From: an uncultured Clostridia bacterium
GTDB lineage: Bacteria > Bacillota > Clostridia > TANB77 > CAG-508
Direction of reading: 5' to 3'
DNA: 13,156 nt
NCBI GenBank assembly: GCA_944393275.1
Contig: CALXZQ010000024.1
Span: 1-13,156, forward strand
The notes under the pieces are model-generated. The model worked only from the letters and a program-made list of their open reading frames with translations. It was not told the DNA's origin and did no database searches. Positions 7,272 through 13,156 of the stretch are shown here, piece after piece (position 1 is the first letter of the stretch; each line of letters starts with the position of its first letter). Made by a program: the position numbers and the translations under genes.

Positions 7272-8165
7272 TTATTTGAATGTAGAAGATGGATTACTAC
7301 TTGAAGGATTAGATAAATCAAAGTTTTCTATAATCTCATTCTTGTAGAATTTCTTATACATATCATAAATGTTATATATTTTACCTATTTTTCTTATATA
7401 AGAAAAATTAATAGATTTAGAACTTATATTATTTGTCTTTATATTTTTAAAATATACAGTTTTTTGATTTTTATCAAACAATATATGATCATTAGGGCTT
7501 TCTATCTGATTTGATGCTCCAATATATATATAATTTGTATTAAATTTAATCGAATTATTTTGAATAGTACCATTATTTATAGGTCGTCTGCCTAATTCTA
7601 TTCTATATTTACATTTAGAATCATTTACATTTAAATACCAGCAATTTGCAAAATCATTTATTTCAATTTCAAAACTATAATTCATAGTATCATTATAAAC
7701 TATTAAAACAGGTTTTGTAATTTCAAAGAAGTTTTCTCCATAATCTTTAATATATGTTTTTTTATCCTCGTCAGAAATATTCCAGTATACAAACAAAGTA
7801 GTTGGAGTTTGAGCTAATAATTTTACTGTGGTTTTATTGTATTCATTAGGTAAATCATAGTATTCTAAAACAGAAAAATCTTCAGGTGTTGCTGTTTTTA
7901 CTTTTTTAAGAGAAGTTACTGATTCTTTTTTTGTAGTCCTAGCAGCATTTGAAGCTTTTCTCTTCGCATTTGTTCTAGAAGTAGTAGTTTTTCTAGTGGT
8001 AGATTTTTTTGTTGCAGTAGCTTTAGAACTAGTAGATTTTTTTGTTGTCGTACTTTTAGTAGTAGTTGTCTTACCAGTTTCTTTAGCTCTAGTTTTAGAA
8101 GTATTTTTAACTGTTTTTTTTGCTTCTTCTAATTTAGATTTTGCTTCTTTTGTGGTTCTTGGCAT
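7272..8165 (-). CDS. DUF4912 protein with lysine/threonine-rich N-terminal tail
   Basis: The role is unknown. The 297 residues fall into three parts. Residues 1-91 are low complexity, rich in K, T, S and A. I count 23 Lys and 6 Arg against only 5 Glu and no Asp, with repeats such as KKST and KTTTT; it resembles the disordered tail of histone H1-like proteins. Residues about 100-215 look like a DUF4912 domain: DLPNEYN at 104-110 and LFVYWNIS at 124-131, matching the family pattern of a DLP-x-Y block followed by a YW-containing strand. Residues about 215-297 are polar and end in SNPSSSNPSSTFK. GGAGG is seven bases before the ATG. The GH57 branching enzyme gene is next downstream. The tail could bind DNA, RNA or the anionic surface of a polymer granule; none of this can be decided from the sequence. 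The DUF4912 call rests on motif memory. Confidence 0.75.
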   Translation of the reverse strand: MPRTTKEAKSKLEEAKKTVKNTSKTRAKETGKTTTTKSTTTKKSTSSKATATKKSTTRKTTTSRTNAKRKASNAARTTKKESVTSLKKVKTATPEDFSVLEYYDLPNEYNKTTVKLLAQTPTTLFVYWNISDEDKKTYIKDYGENFFEITKPVLIVYNDTMNYSFEIEINDFANCWYLNVNDSKCKYRIELGRRPINNGTIQNNSIKFNTNYIYIGASNQIESPNDHILFDKNQKTVYFKNIKTNNISSKSINFSYIRKIGKIYNIYDMYKKFYKNEIIENFDLSNPSSSNPSSTFK

Positions 8166-8194
8166 TTAATTTCCTCCTTAGTAAATATTAAATA

Positions 8195-8235
8195 ATACTA
8201 TACAATATACTATATCAAAAAAAAAATAAATTCAA
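8195..8235 (-). promoter_or_regulatory. Candidate promoter region of the DUF4912-GH57 pair, with tandem 12-bp repeat
   Basis: In the 96-base gap 8166-8261, minus-strand TTGAAT (8235-8230) could be a -35, with TAGTAT (8212-8207) 17 bases later or TATAGT (8214-8209) 15 bases later as -10. Neither is strong. The spacer holds a run of ten T (minus strand, 8226-8217). Two tandem 12-bp units (8195-8206 and 8207-8218) match at ten positions and share ATACTATA. They could be a direct-repeat operator or simply AT-rich drift. Confidence 0.3.
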
Positions 8236-8261
8236 TACCAAAAAGCGACAAAATTATTATT

Positions 8262-8696
8262 TTATAAAAATTTCTTAAGTTGAGCAATATTGTTTTCTTG
8301 AGTAGATATAAAATTATTTAAAAGACTCTTAACATCATCTGTTACATTAGGATTTGAATTTAATAATTTGCGACCACTAATAATTCCCATATCTGTACCT
8401 TGTATCATTATTTCTGCTATATGTGAAGTGCTTTTATCATCTATGGTATTCATTTGTATTCCCATCCAAGTCATCATTTTTTCTGACATATTATTTTCTT
8501 TAGGAATCTCTCCATAGTTTTCAAATAACTTATTTATTCTATCTAAGAATTGACTGTATTGGGTATATTGAAAACTTAAATTATCTTTAAATTCGGGATC
8601 CTTTACTTTTTTAGAAACATAAGATATTGAATCCATGCCCATTTTTGCATCTTTGTGTAATTCAGTTAATATTTTAATATTTTCATAATCATCCAT
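8262..8696 (-). CDS. Small ferritin-like four-helix protein (DUF2383-like)
   Basis: A 144-residue, apparently all-helical, soluble protein of unknown role. Amphipathic helices run from about 3-29, 33-63, 70-108 and 118-144. The long third segment carries WMGIQMNTI and TSHIAEIMIQGTDMGI, a pattern I associate with clostridial DUF2383-type ferritin-like proteins. The family is also loosely related to spore coat and stress proteins. No clear set of di-iron ligands (paired ExxH motifs) is visible, so metal binding is doubtful. GGAGG is seven bases before the ATG. Its 5' region is shared with the divergent phosphorylase promoter. A 97-base gap separates it from the DUF4912 gene, so it may be its own transcript. 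The fold is likely; the function is not known. Confidence 0.6.
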   Translation of the reverse strand: MDDYENIKILTELHKDAKMGMDSISYVSKKVKDPEFKDNLSFQYTQYSQFLDRINKLFENYGEIPKENNMSEKMMTWMGIQMNTIDDKSTSHIAEIMIQGTDMGIISGRKLLNSNPNVTDDVKSLLNNFISTQENNIAQLKKFL

Positions 8697-8715
8697 AAAA
8701 ATACCTCCTAAAATT

Positions 8716-8725
8716 TAGTATAACC
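8716..8725 (-). promoter_or_regulatory. Possible -10 element for the ferritin-like gene
   Basis: Minus-strand GGTTATACTA (8725-8716) contains TATACT (8722-8717), five of six to the sigma-A -10. The full ten bases also fit the form I recall for forespore sigma-F promoters (GGnnAnAnTw). A start near 8709 would fall directly before the GGAGG of this gene. Neither reading has a convincing -35, so the sigma factor is undecided. Confidence 0.3.
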
Positions 8726-8763
8726 AATAGAAAAAAATTAATAAATATTTTACAAAAAATCAT

Positions 8764-8792
8764 TTGACAAATAATATTTGTTAGTAGATAAT
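8764..8792 (+). promoter_or_regulatory. Sigma-A promoter of the phosphorylase-pgi operon with palindromic spacer
   Basis: TTGACA (8764-8769, perfect -35) is followed after exactly 17 bases by GATAAT (8787-8792, five of six to the -10). The predicted start is near 8799, giving a leader of about 60 bases. A 15-base palindrome ACAAATAATATTTGT (8767-8781) overlaps the -35 and fills most of the spacer, a position where a bound repressor would block RNA polymerase. It does not match the CcpA cre form. A small hairpin (8811-8816 with 8821-8826) lies in the leader. Confidence 0.75.
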
Positions 8793-8858
8793 AGACTTGA
8801 TAAAATAGATTTTTACAAAAGTAAAATAAGCGAATTACGAAGGAGGAAATGCTCGGAA

Positions 8859-11429
8859 ATGTACGTTTTTAATAGAATTACTGTAAACTCACAATTACCA
8901 AAAAGAATAGCAAAATTGACAGATATTGCAAATAATTTATGGTGGTCTTGGAATACTGAATTTTTAAGATTACTAAAAAAAATGGATGTAGATTTATGGG
9001 AAAGTTCAGAAAAAAATCCTGTAAAATTTTTAAAACAAATATCTCAAGAAAAAATTGAAGCAGCAATAAAAGATGAAGAATTTTTAAAAGAATATGATAA
9101 AATAGCACAAAACTTTGAAAGCTATATTAATAGTAAAAACACATGGTTTTCAAAGAATTTTCCTAATAATTCTAATGATCTTATTGCATATTTCTCAGCG
9201 GAATATGGTTTAGATGAAATTCTTCCAATTTATTCAGGAGGACTTGGAATATTATCAGGAGATCATTTAAAATCTGCAAGTGACTTGGGTTTACCATTTG
9301 TAGCAATAGGGTTACTATATAAAAATGGATATTTTCATCAAAAAATAAATGGTCTAGGTATTCAGGAAACTGAATACTGTAATATTGATTTAGATAATTT
9401 ACCAATAAATGCTGTTAAAGATGAAAATGGAAAAGATTTAATGGTAACTGTTAAATTAGCAGAAAGACAAGTATACTTAAAAGTCTGGCAAATTAATGTT
9501 GGTAGAATAAAGCTATATTTATTAGATTCAGATATAGATACTAATATAGCAGAAGATAGAGTAATAACATTAAGATTATATGGTGGAGACCAAGAAATGA
9601 GAATAAGACAAGAGATTGTTCTTGGAATGGCAGGAGTTAAACTTTTAAAACAATTAAAATATGAACCTACTGTTTACCATATGAATGAAGGTCATTCATC
9701 TTTCTTAACATTAGAGTTAATAAACGATATAATGCAGGAAAAACAAGTATCTTTTGAATTGGCTAAAGAAATAGCAACGGCAAAAACTGTATTTACAACA
9801 CACACACCAGTTCCAGCAGGAAATGATATATTTCCACTAGATTTAGTAGAAAAGTATTTTGCAGAATTCTGGAAAAAACTAGGATTAACAAGAGAAGAAT
9901 TCATGAAACTAGGAATGAAACCAACAAAAGAATTGGAATCAGGCTTTAATATGGGAATACTTGCACTAAAAATAGCAGGTAAGAAAAATGGTGTAAGTAA
10001 ATTACATGGAGCAGTTTCTAGAGAGCTTTTTTCAGATGTATGGCCAAACATTGCTGCCAATGAATGTCCAATAACTTATGTAACAAATGGAATACATACT
10101 TGTACATGGCTTGCTCCAAATTTAAAGAATTTATACAACCAATATTTAATCCCATATTGGCAAGATAATATTCATCAAGATAATATATGGGAGAAAATAA
10201 AAGACATACCAAATGAAGAACTTTGGAAAGAACATCAAAAGAGAAAAGAAAAGTTATTAAATTTAGTAAAAGAAAATATTACAAATAGATTAAGAAGAAG
10301 CAATGTAAGTTATGATGAAATAAAAGAAATAACATCAAAATTAAACCCAAATGCTTTAACAATAGGATTTGCTAGAAGATTTGCAACATATAAAAGAGCA
10401 ACATTAATTTTTAAAGATTTAGAAAGGATAACACAAATATTAAATGATACTAATAGACCAGTACAACTTATATTTGCAGGCAAAGCACATCCAGCAGACA
10501 AAGAAGGCCAAGATCTAATCAAATATATTCATGAGTTATCTATGAGCCCACAATTTAAAGGAAAGATATTTTTGCTTGAAAATTATAATATAGGACTATC
10601 AAGATATTTAGTAAGTGGTGTAGATGTATGGTTAAATAATCCAAGAAGACCTATGGAAGCATCAGGAACAAGCGGACAGAAAGCTTCTGTAAATGGTGTT
10701 ATAAACTTTAGTGTATTAGATGGATGGTGGGCAGAAGGATATAACCAAAAAAATGGTTGGACAATAGGAACGAATAAAGAGTATATATCTTATGAAGAAC
10801 AGGATATTGCAGATAGTCAAAGTTTGTATAATACATTAGAGAATAAAATTATTCCATTATATTATTCAGAAAAAGATGGAAAAACTGGTATATCTGAAAA
10901 ATGGATGGAAATGATGAAAAATTCTATTATCTCAACTGGCGGAAAATATAGTACATCAAGGATGGTAGTAGAATATACCAATAATTTATATATACCATTA
11001 TGTAATTTAACAAATAATTATTATAATGATTTACAAAAAGTTACAGAGTTTAATGATTGGAAAGATAATTTATATAATAGCTGGGATAAAATAGAAATTA
11101 AACAAGTTAATAATTTAGATAATATAACAATAGATGCTGGAAATAATATTGAGGTACATTGTCAAGTTAAATTGCCTAATATATCTGTAAATAATATAGT
11201 TGCAGAAGTATATTATGGAAAAATAACTAATAATAATACGATAGAAGAAGTTGCTGTTATTCCAATGAAGCTAGTTGAATCTAATATAGAAGAAAGAACA
11301 TATACCTTCCAAGCAAAATTAGAATTGTCTAGAGGAGGAGAATATGGATATACATTTAGAGTAATGCCAAAACATGATATGATATTAGATAATAGTGATT
11401 TGAACTTAGTAAAGTGGATAACACAATAA
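8859..11429 (+). CDS. Alpha-glucan (glycogen/maltodextrin) phosphorylase, GT35, with N-terminal DUF3417 domain
   Basis: Releases glucose-1-phosphate from the non-reducing ends of glycogen or maltodextrins using pyridoxal phosphate. The 856 residues fit the Thermotoga-like branch of GT35. The N-terminal DUF3417 domain (about 8-110) has LPKRIAKLTDIANNLWWSWN. The catalytic part begins with AYFSAEYGLDEILPIYSGGLG near 108 and includes HMNEGHSSF near 274, FARRFATYKRA, and EASGTSGQKAS, whose K608 should carry the cofactor, followed by DGWWAEGY. A C-terminal beta-rich tail ends in GGEYGYTFRVMPKHD. ATG 8859 gives the family start MYVFNRITV. GGAGG at 8842-8846 is 12 bases upstream, a long gap. An in-frame TTG at 8778 lies inside the promoter and is rejected. 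An out-of-frame ATG at 8849 sits only two bases after GGAGG. The gene is first in an operon with pgi. Called glgP in many annotations, but it is not the E. coli GlgP subtype. Confidence 0.95.
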   Translation: MYVFNRITVNSQLPKRIAKLTDIANNLWWSWNTEFLRLLKKMDVDLWESSEKNPVKFLKQISQEKIEAAIKDEEFLKEYDKIAQNFESYINSKNTWFSKNFPNNSNDLIAYFSAEYGLDEILPIYSGGLGILSGDHLKSASDLGLPFVAIGLLYKNGYFHQKINGLGIQETEYCNIDLDNLPINAVKDENGKDLMVTVKLAERQVYLKVWQINVGRIKLYLLDSDIDTNIAEDRVITLRLYGGDQEMRIRQEIVLGMAGVKLLKQLKYEPTVYHMNEGHSSFLTLELINDIMQEKQVSFELAKEIATAKTVFTTHTPVPAGNDIFPLDLVEKYFAEFWKKLGLTREEFMKLGMKPTKELESGFNMGILALKIAGKKNGVSKLHGAVSRELFSDVWPNIAANECPITYVTNGIHTCTWLAPNLKNLYNQYLIPYWQDNIHQDNIWEKIKDIPNEELWKEHQKRKEKLLNLVKENITNRLRRSNVSYDEIKEITSKLNPNALTIGFARRFATYKRATLIFKDLERITQILNDTNRPVQLIFAGKAHPADKEGQDLIKYIHELSMSPQFKGKIFLLENYNIGLSRYLVSGVDVWLNNPRRPMEASGTSGQKASVNGVINFSVLDGWWAEGYNQKNGWTIGTNKEYISYEEQDIADSQSLYNTLENKIIPLYYSEKDGKTGISEKWMEMMKNSIISTGGKYSTSRMVVEYTNNLYIPLCNLTNNYYNDLQKVTEFNDWKDNLYNSWDKIEIKQVNNLDNITIDAGNNIEVHCQVKLPNISVNNIVAEVYYGKITNNNTIEEVAVIPMKLVESNIEERTYTFQAKLELSRGGEYGYTFRVMPKHDMILDNSDLNLVKWITQ

Positions 11430-11455
11430 GTATCTATATAAAGGAGAGATAAATT

Positions 11456-12772
11456 ATGTCAGATTTAAAAATTGAACTAAAAAATACAAATATTGAAGAT
11501 AAGGAGATTATGGCTTATAAAGATCAAGTGGCTAAAATACATAAGGAATTGTACTTAAATGCAGATGATGAAGAAGAATTTCTAGGATGGTTAAAACTAC
11601 CAACAGACTATGATAAAGAAGAATTTGCAAGAATAAAAAAAGTAGCTGAAAAAGTGAAAAATGATTCAGATGTTTTAGTAGTAATAGGAATAGGAGGCTC
11701 TTACTTAGGGGCTAGAGTTGTAATTGAAGCAATGAATAGCCCATTTGTTAATTCTATTCCAGATGATAAAGCAAGAAATCCAAAAATAGTATTTGTTGGA
11801 AACAATTTAAATCCTGACTATATAAATGATGTGATTAATTTTATTGGAGATAGAGACTTATCTATAAATGTTATATCAAAATCTGGAACAACAACAGAGC
11901 CAGCTATAGCATTTAGAATATTTAGAGAATTTTTAGAGAATAAATATGGTTTAGCAGAAGCTAGAAGTAGAATATATGTAACAACAGACAAAGAAAAAGG
12001 AGCATTAAAAAAATTATCAGAAACAGAAGGATATGAAACTTTTGTTATACCAGATAATGTTGGAGGAAGATATTCTGTATTAACAGCGGTAGGATTATTA
12101 CCAATAGCTGTTGCTGGAATAAATATAGATAAATTAATGCTAGGAGCATTATATGCCCAAAATAAATACGCAGATGATAATTTAAAATATAATGACTGTT
12201 ATAAATATGCAGTAGCTAGAAATATACTATATACAAGAAAAAAGAACATAGAGCTTTTAGTTGATTACGATCCAAGATTACATTATTTTATAGAATGGTG
12301 GAAACAACTATATGGTGAAAGTGAAGGAAAAAATCTTAAAGGAATATTCCCAGCAGGGGTTGAATTTACAACAGACTTACACTCAATGGGACAATATATT
12401 CAAGAAGGAAAGAGAACACTTTTCGAAACAGTTTTAAATATTGAAAAATCAAGAACAGATATAATAATAAAAAATGATGAAGATAATCTAGATGGATTAA
12501 ATTATCTTGTTGGAAAAACATTGGACTATGTAAATAAAAAAGCAATGGAAGCTACAATAGAAGCTCATGTTGATGGTGATGTACCAAACATATTAATATC
12601 AATGGAAAAATTAGATGAAGAAAATCTAGGACAATTAATATATTTCTTTGAACTTGCTTGTGCTATGTCAGGTAAAATATTAGGAGTAAATCCATTTAAT
12701 CAACCAGGAGTTGAAGCATATAAGAAAAATATGTTTAGACTTTTAGGAAAACCAGGATATGAAAATAAATAA
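11456..12772 (+). CDS. pgi: Glucose-6-phosphate isomerase
   Basis: Interconverts glucose-6-phosphate and fructose-6-phosphate in the cytoplasm. The 438 residues fit the short Firmicutes form (about 445-450 aa). Visible motifs are the phosphate-binding VIGIGGSYLGARV near 75-87, SKSGTTTEPA, GGRYSVLTAVGLLP, YGESEGKN (E288, the likely catalytic base), DLHSMGQ (H309) and QPGVEAYKKNMF (K423). The ATG follows AAAGGAGAG and lies 26 bases after the phosphorylase stop without a terminator between, so the two genes should share one transcript. This links glycogen breakdown to glycolysis, although phosphoglucomutase is needed in between and is not encoded here. A strong terminator follows. Confidence 0.97.
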   Translation: MSDLKIELKNTNIEDKEIMAYKDQVAKIHKELYLNADDEEEFLGWLKLPTDYDKEEFARIKKVAEKVKNDSDVLVVIGIGGSYLGARVVIEAMNSPFVNSIPDDKARNPKIVFVGNNLNPDYINDVINFIGDRDLSINVISKSGTTTEPAIAFRIFREFLENKYGLAEARSRIYVTTDKEKGALKKLSETEGYETFVIPDNVGGRYSVLTAVGLLPIAVAGINIDKLMLGALYAQNKYADDNLKYNDCYKYAVARNILYTRKKNIELLVDYDPRLHYFIEWWKQLYGESEGKNLKGIFPAGVEFTTDLHSMGQYIQEGKRTLFETVLNIEKSRTDIIIKNDEDNLDGLNYLVGKTLDYVNKKAMEATIEAHVDGDVPNILISMEKLDEENLGQLIYFFELACAMSGKILGVNPFNQPGVEAYKKNMFRLLGKPGYENK

Positions 12773-12785
12773 ATGTATTAATACG

Positions 12786-12822
12786 TACCCCCTCAGAGAA
12801 TTATTCTGTGGGGGTATTTGTA
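12786..12822 (+). terminator. Intrinsic terminator of the phosphorylase-pgi operon
   Basis: TACCCCC (12786-12792) pairs with GGGGGTA (12810-12816). After a T-T mismatch, CAGA (12794-12797) pairs with TCTG (12805-12808) around a seven-base loop. A T-rich tail (TTTGTAATTGTT) follows. Five consecutive GC pairs in such an AT-rich region are distinctive. Confidence 0.85.
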
Positions 12823-12884
12823 ATTGTTATTATTAAAAAATTGTAGTATAGCATAAAATTGTTTTATTTTAAAATTCTAGAATA

Positions 12885-12913
12885 TTGAAAAGAAATTAGT
12901 TATAGTGTATAAT
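12885..12913 (+). promoter_or_regulatory. Sigma-A promoter of the P-loop protein gene
   Basis: TTGAAA (12885-12890, five of six) and TATAAT (12908-12913, perfect) are separated by 17 bases. The expected start is near 12920, leaving a leader of about 20 bases with AAAGGAG directly before the gene. This is the closest match to the vegetative consensus in the window. Confidence 0.8.
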
Positions 12914-12940
12914 AGGGAAAGTATAAAAAAGGAGAGAAAA

Positions 12941-13156
12941 ATGGAGAATATTAGGGTATATGCATTTGTTGGTCCATCAGGGACAGGGAAAAGTTATAGA
13001 GCTCAAATGGTGGCCAATGAAAATAATATAAACTATATAATAGATGATGGGCTTTTTATAAAAGACAATGAAATTATTGCAGGTAAGTCTGCTAAGAAAG
13101 CACCTACTAAAATTGAAACAGTAAAAAAAGCTTTATTTTTACAGGAAGAACAAAGA
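12941..13156 (+). CDS. P-loop ATP-binding protein, 5' part only
   Basis: Only the first 72 codons are present and the frame is open at the window end. VYAFVGPSGTGKSYRA at residues 6-21 is a clear Walker A motif (K17, S18) after a short beta strand, so the protein binds ATP or GTP. Next come NYIIDDGLFIKDNEIIAGKSAKKAPTK, a stretch I associate with an uncharacterised clostridial nucleotide-binding family, and a basic/helical segment. GGAG at 12931-12934 is six bases before the ATG. It has its own promoter and follows a strong terminator, so it is not part of the glycogen operon. Walker B and any further domains lie outside the window, so kinase, AAA+ or other subclass cannot be decided. Confidence 0.8.
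   Translation, partial: MENIRVYAFVGPSGTGKSYRAQMVANENNINYIIDDGLFIKDNEIIAGKSAKKAPTKIETVKKALFLQEEQR

Noticed and set aside
8249..8263. AT-only inverted repeat after the ferritin-like gene as a terminator
   Set aside because: No GC pairs in the stem and no T run directly after it on the minus strand.
8778..8858. N-terminal extension of the phosphorylase from a TTG at 8778
   Set aside because: It overlaps the -10 and predicted transcript start, has no ribosome site, and homologues begin near MYVF.
1..13156. CRISPR arrays, transposases, phage genes, tRNA or riboswitches
   Set aside because: Looked for in all gaps; intergenic regions are short (none over about 170 bases) and hold only the promoters and hairpins listed.

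Overview
The window comes from a very AT-rich, low-GC Gram-positive genome, almost certainly an endospore-forming member of the Clostridia. The evidence is strong AGGAGG-type ribosome binding sites, AT-rich codon choice, and three spore-linked or Clostridia-typical genes: the germination protease gpr, a YtxC-family sporulation gene and a small ferritin-like helical protein. A genus cannot be named from the sequence. There are ten genes. Nine are complete and one runs off the right edge. No tRNA, rRNA, CRISPR array, insertion sequence or phage gene was seen.

Layout. (1) 1-3611, plus strand: an archaeal-type glycogen debranching enzyme (GH133), then ruvC (Holliday junction resolvase), then holA (DNA polymerase III delta), tightly packed with a stop/start overlap or short gaps. 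(2) 3612-4619, plus strand: gpr, separated from holA by a 16-bp hairpin that looks like a terminator, contains the gpr Shine-Dalgarno sequence, and may surround a sporulation promoter. A second hairpin terminator follows gpr. (3) 4654-8696, minus strand: ytxC, a GH57 1,4-alpha-glucan branching enzyme, a DUF4912 protein with a lysine/threonine-rich tail, and a ferritin-like four-helix protein. (4) 8764-12820, plus strand: a clear sigma-A promoter with a palindrome in its spacer, alpha-glucan phosphorylase, glucose-6-phosphate isomerase, and a strong terminator. (5) 12885-13156: a near-consensus promoter driving a P-loop ATP-binding protein cut by the window end.

How the genes fit together. Four enzymes form most of a glycogen (granulose) cycle. 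GH57 makes branches, the phosphorylase releases glucose-1-phosphate from chain ends, the GH133 enzyme removes branch stubs, and Pgi passes glucose-6-phosphate into glycolysis. A phosphoglucomutase is needed between phosphorylase and Pgi and is not in the window. Synthase and ADP-glucose pyrophosphorylase are also absent and may lie to the left. These genes are interleaved with sporulation and DNA-maintenance genes, which fits (as inference) the known build-up and use of granulose around clostridial sporulation.

Nothing here is clearly an undescribed system. The most interesting points are the gpr hairpin/start region, the histone-H1-like tail on the DUF4912 protein beside the branching enzyme, and operator-like palindromes upstream of ytxC and of the phosphorylase.
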